From positions 124,001-188,000 of the forward strand of contig NZ_JAGEKP010000015.1 of assembly GCF_017565305.1 (NCBI RefSeq): DNA of 64,000 bases, written 5' to 3'. The DNA is from Leifsonia sp. TF02-11. Its GTDB lineage: Bacteria; Actinomycetota; Actinomycetes; Actinomycetales; Microbacteriaceae. Position numbers and translations under genes: made by a program. The notes beneath the pieces are model-generated. The model was not told the origin of the DNA, searched no databases, and was given only the letters and a program-made list of their open reading frames with translations. Position 1 is the first letter of the stretch; the number at the start of each line of letters is the position of its first letter. Below are positions 61,005 to 64,000 of the stretch, in pieces.

Positions 61005-61544
61005 TCAAAGTCTCTGCCAGGCCGGCTTGTGGTCGTACGCGTGCCGGTAGTAGTCGATGTTGCGCAGCCGGGAGGCCGCCGCCTCGTCCACCAGCACGGT
61101 GACGTGCGGGTGGAGCTGGACGGCCGACCCCGGATTGGAGGCCGACACCGGCCCCTCCACCGCCCCGGCCAGCGCCTCCGCCTTGCCCTCGCCGAACGCG
61201 AGCCGCAGCAGATGCCGGGAGCGCAGGATCGTCGAGAGCCCCTGCGTGATGCAGTGCATGGGAACGTCGGACTCGCTGGCCAAGAACCGCGCTGACGGCG
61301 CGATACGACTCGGGATGCCCCGCGGCCAGGCCGACGTACTCGTCCAGGGCATAGCCGCGCACGTGCGAGACGTCGAGGCCCGACTAGGAGATCCGCCGGG
61401 CCAGCGCCCGGTACACCGGGAGCGGGGTGGAGCCGGTCGCCAGCCCGAGCACAGCGTCGGGCTTGGCGGCGATCAGCCGCTGGATCGACTCCGCCGCGAG
61501 CTCGCCCGCCGCGTCCTTGTCTGCGACGACCACGACTCAGCCAT
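61005..61544 (-). pseudogene. nagB: Decayed glucosamine-6-phosphate deaminase (nagB)
   Basis: The remnant encodes the NagB start region (LGLATGSTPLPVYRAL, then YALDEYVGLAAGHPESYRAV) and end region (HCITQGLSTILRSRHLLRLA, LVDEAAASRL). The roughly 100 residues between them, including the catalytic GTNGHIGFN-type segment, are missing. A TAG (near 61397) interrupts the first part and the frame changes at the deletion joint. One base appears lost near the start. It cannot make active NagB, whose role is converting GlcN-6-P to Fru-6-P and ammonia. It follows the DUF4862-like gene with a short overlap. Confidence 0.82.
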
Positions 61545-62490
61545 CTGTTCCTCCTACTAGCGCCCCGCCCACGGCGGCAACCGGTGTTTCATCGGCCTCG
61601 CGCAGAACGGCGAGGTTCGCCTCCACGGTCGCGAGCACCTCGGCGACCGACTCGTCGCCTGGCCGTCGGCTCACCTTCAGCCCGCGCCAGGACACGTCGG
61701 CCGCTGCCCGGAGAGCTGCTCGAGCGGTCGAGCGGGTCAGTAGGGAACCGGACCGCGGATCCGTCTCGGCGAACGGGAGGTGGGCGTCGGCCCACGCTAG
61801 CCCGTAGGGTCCGTCCGTGCTCGCGGCTCCAGAGAGGGTGAGGCCCACGAGGCGACCCGACGCGGCGGCGGCCGCGACCTGCGCCGTGACCGCCATGGCG
61901 TCCCGCAGTTCGACGGCCGACCGGCCCCAGTTCAGCCAGAGTCCCGCTTCGGGGATCCCCTCGAGCGCGGCGAGCTCGTCGGCGAGGGGGAGGAAGCCCT
62001 TTTCGAATGGTCGGCCGGGAACGGCCCTGTCGCAGTGCTCGATCGCCAGGGTGGAGCCGCACCAGTCCCACGACGTGATCGATGCAAGCGAATCCTGGAG
62101 GGCGTCGACCGAACCGAGCGCGCCGCTAGGGGCCGTGTGTAGGAGGACGACGCTCGGGATCACAGGCAGACGCACGAGGTCGCGGCGCATCCGGTCGAGG
62201 TCGGCCACGGCGTCCGCCCTACCGAGCGGATCGGTCGACGCCAAGCCGTAGCTGGGCGATGCCTTCGACCGGGTCATCGTCCACGGCAGCGCGGTGATGA
62301 CCAGCTCGGTCGCGGGCACCCGGGAGATCAGCCACTCGTCGTCAAAGGGATGGAGGCGTCCGAGCCACGGCAGTTCCAGCGCATCCACGCCGTCCAGGGC
62401 GACCAGCTCGGCGAGGAAGCGCTCTTCGAACGCAGGATCCCAGCGCGTGTATGCGGGGGAGGCCGCGTAGGCGCTGACGACGGTCTTCAT
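61537..62490 (-). CDS. DUF4862-like protein of amino-sugar cluster
   Basis: A 317-residue soluble protein with start MKTVVSAYAASPAYTRWDP. Segments ALELPWLGRLHPFDDEW and STLAIEHCDRAVPG suggest a TIM-barrel-like fold. I recall this as DUF4862, found beside nanE and nagB in actinobacteria. Function unknown. ATG 62490 overlaps nanE stop (ATGA), and its stop overlaps the nagB relic. Confidence 0.75.
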   Translation of the reverse strand: MKTVVSAYAASPAYTRWDPAFEERFLAELVALDGVDALELPWLGRLHPFDDEWLISRVPATELVITALPWTMTRSKASPSYGLASTDPLGRADAVADLDRMRRDLVRLPVIPSVVLLHTAPSGALGSVDALQDSLASITSWDWCGSTLAIEHCDRAVPGRPFEKGFLPLADELAALEGIPEAGLWLNWGRSAVELRDAMAVTAQVAAAAASGRLVGLTLSGAASTDGPYGLAWADAHLPFAETDPRSGSLLTRSTARAALRAAADVSWRGLKVSRRPGDESVAEVLATVEANLAVLREADETPVAAVGGALVGGTDG

Positions 62491-63167
62491 CGCACCTCGA
62501 CCGCGCGCGCGAACCAAGAGGTGATGGTCTGCGGGTGGGTGATCGCGGTGCCGACCACCACGGAGTCGGCCCCGGCCGCCAGCGCCTGCCTCGCCTGCTC
62601 CGGAGTGTGGATGCGGCCCTCAGCCACGAGGAACCGGCCGAGCGCGAGCGCGCGGAGCTCGGTGATGAGGTCGAGGTCGGGTCCCTCGCCGCGCGGGCGT
62701 TCCCCGGTGTATCCGGAGAGGGTGGTTCCGATGATGTCGGCGTCCGCCTCGGCGGCGGTGATGGCGTCCGCGGCGCTTCCGCAGTCGGCCATGATGAGCG
62801 CGTCGGTTTCATTCCGCAGGGCCTTCACGACCTCGGCCAGGGTGCGGCCGTCCGGGCGGTCCCGTCGGGTGCCGTCGATCGCGACGACGTCCGCGCCCGC
62901 GGCGGCGACGGCCAGCGCGTGCTCCAGGGTTGGCGTGATGAAGACGCCGTCCTTCCCGTCCTTCCACAACCCGATGACCGGGACATCGAGGGTCTCGGCA
63001 CCGAGCCGGATGTCGTCCAGGCCCTGCAGCCGGATGGCAGCGGCGCCGCCGCGCTCTGCGGACTCCGCGACGGCGACCATGGTCCGGGGATCGCGCATGG
63101 GCTCGCCAGGATACGCCTGAGCGGAGACGATCAGCCGCCCGGCGACAGCGTCGAAGAAGTCGGTCAT
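62487..63167 (-). CDS. nanE: N-acylglucosamine-6-phosphate 2-epimerase
   Basis: A 226-residue TIM-barrel enzyme that converts ManNAc-6-P to GlcNAc-6-P in sialic acid or amino-sugar breakdown. Visible are RLIVSAQAYPGEPM (substrate segment), IRLQGLDDI, VIGLWKD, VVAIDGTRRDRP and DIIGTTLSGYT, with FLVAEGRIHTPEQA. Overlaps both neighbours, so it belongs to the kinase-nanE-DUF4862 operon. Confidence 0.9.
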   Translation of the reverse strand: MTDFFDAVAGRLIVSAQAYPGEPMRDPRTMVAVAESAERGGAAAIRLQGLDDIRLGAETLDVPVIGLWKDGKDGVFITPTLEHALAVAAAGADVVAIDGTRRDRPDGRTLAEVVKALRNETDALIMADCGSAADAITAAEADADIIGTTLSGYTGERPRGEGPDLDLITELRALALGRFLVAEGRIHTPEQARQALAAGADSVVVGTAITHPQTITSWFARAVEVR

Positions 63168-64000
63168 GGGGCGTTCTCCTTTTCAAGGACGAGGTTCGCG
63201 GCGCCTATACATGCTGCAGAGTCACCGGCGCTGGGCCGTAGCGCGACGGATGTGAGCAGGGGGAGGGTCTCCTGTCGCGCGGCAGCCTCGAACTTCTGCC
63301 ACCAGCCCGGGATGCGTGCCACGCTCCCGCTGACGACCACCAGGTCGGGGTCCAGACCGTTGACAAGACCGCCGACGATGGAACCGACTGTGGTGGCGGA
63401 AAGATCGATCGCTGCTCGAGCTCTTTCGTCCCCTTCCGCCGCGCGCGCCGAGACGTCTATCGCGTCGGACGCGGAACCGCCGAGCCTCCGATAGCTCTCG
63501 AGGATCGCCGGACCCGACCCGCTTGCTTCGGCATGCCCGCGACCGCCGCACGAGCATGGCAGCCCGATGGCGTGCGGGGATGCGATATGGCCGAAGTGCC
63601 CGGCGGCTCCGTGTGCTCCCGCGACCAAATCGCCGTCGCGGATCAACGCGCCCCCGACGCCCGTGCCCACCGCGATCAGGAGGAGTGACGCACTGCGGGG
63701 GAGGCCGGCCAGCACGGATTCACCTAGTGCATGGGCGTGCACATCGTTGATCGCCCGCACGTACAGTCCGGTCAGTTCGGCGACGCCGGCGGCGAGGTGA
63801 ACACCCTTCCAGTCGGCGATGGCGTCGGTCGCGTCGAGGACGTCTCCGGTAGCCGGCTCGATGATCCCTGCCGCGCCGATCCCGACGCCCGCCAGCTCTG
63901 CCGGATCGCGGTCTTCGGTCACGGTGGCGACCAGTGCCGCGATCTCGGCGACGACGGCCTGGCCGCCGGCGGCCGGCGTGGCCGATCGCGCGTGCGCGAG
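63164..64000 (-). CDS. nanK: ROK-family sugar kinase, start outside window
   Basis: About 278 residues visible; the 5' end is beyond base 64000 (frame open to the edge). ROK motifs are AVGTGVGGALIRDG (ATP/substrate) and GHFGHIASPHAIGLPCSCGGRGHAE (the zinc-binding CxCGxxG cluster). The enzyme likely phosphorylates ManNAc or a related amino sugar; in this operon ManNAc kinase is the natural reading. Its stop overlaps the nanE start. Confidence 0.85.
   Translation of the reverse strand, partial: LAHARSATPAAGGQAVVAEIAALVATVTEDRDPAELAGVGIGAAGIIEPATGDVLDATDAIADWKGVHLAAGVAELTGLYVRAINDVHAHALGESVLAGLPRSASLLLIAVGTGVGGALIRDGDLVAGAHGAAGHFGHIASPHAIGLPCSCGGRGHAEASGSGPAILESYRRLGGSASDAIDVSARAAEGDERARAAIDLSATTVGSIVGGLVNGLDPDLVVVSGSVARIPGWWQKFEAAARQETLPLLTSVALRPSAGDSAACIGAANLVLEKENAP

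Noticed and set aside
1-64000. CRISPR array or rRNA genes
   Set aside because: No regularly spaced repeats and no rRNA-like sequence were seen on reading the window.

Overview
This is high-GC actinobacterial DNA, most likely from a Microbacteriaceae-type soil or plant actinomycete. That assignment is inferred from base composition, an SCO6880-type conjugation apparatus, an actinobacterial SOS box and a Corynebacterium-like inositol gene order; no marker gene is present. Ordinary chromosome lies at both edges. On the left is the 3' part of a GH13 alpha-glucosidase (1-1578). On the right is an amino-sugar cluster read leftwards: ROK kinase (cut by the window end), nanE, a DUF4862-like gene and a decayed nagB (61005-64000).

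Between the edges lie two mobile units built on a tRNA-Ser(GCT) site. A partial tRNA-Ser 3' half sits at 2389-2447, a complete tRNA-Ser at 54956-55044, and a degenerate 3' end at 60755-60778. Unit 1 (about 2.4-55 kb) looks like an integrative and conjugative element (ICE). Its left end holds a tyrosine integrase, an excisionase-like HTH gene and regulators (2.6-5.9 kb). A giant DNA methylase/helicase fusion and small accessory genes follow (6-13.7 kb), then a zeta-toxin pair, an SOS-box-controlled gene pair and a SIR2 + HNH pair that resembles a defence system (13.7-18.7 kb). A MobF-type relaxase (19.9-22.9 kb) and an AbiE toxin-antitoxin pair come next. A leftward operon (35.5-24.9 kb) encodes the type IV secretion machinery: membrane proteins, a pilin-like protein, an M23 peptidase, SCO6880, ATPases, the VirD4 coupling protein, an HNH protein and SSB. 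A winged-helix regulator sits divergently at its head within a cluster of palindromes.

The right part of unit 1 (36.9-54.7 kb) is metabolic: a myo-inositol catabolic cluster (iolC, Cgl0159-type aldolase, iolA, iolB, iolD, iolH-like, GntR regulator, iolG-like, a TIM-barrel isomerase, an MFS exporter/importer) plus an ABC sugar importer, with a divergent transaldolase / Gfo-Idh / thioesterase operon. Shared ten-base palindromic operators lie in front of each transcription unit and match the kind of site bound by GntR-type IolR. A fragment of lldD marks the seam between the conjugation and inositol modules.

Unit 2 (55.05-60.78 kb) is a small, visibly less GC-rich island. It has its own integrase, a gene broken by a stop codon, a large palindrome, a HEPN-like small protein coupled to a nucleotide-binding (deoxyribosyltransferase/TIR-like) protein, a 531-residue protein with a HEPN R-x4-H motif, and a possible 65-nt terminator-ended small RNA. 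It has the make-up of an uncharacterised defence island.
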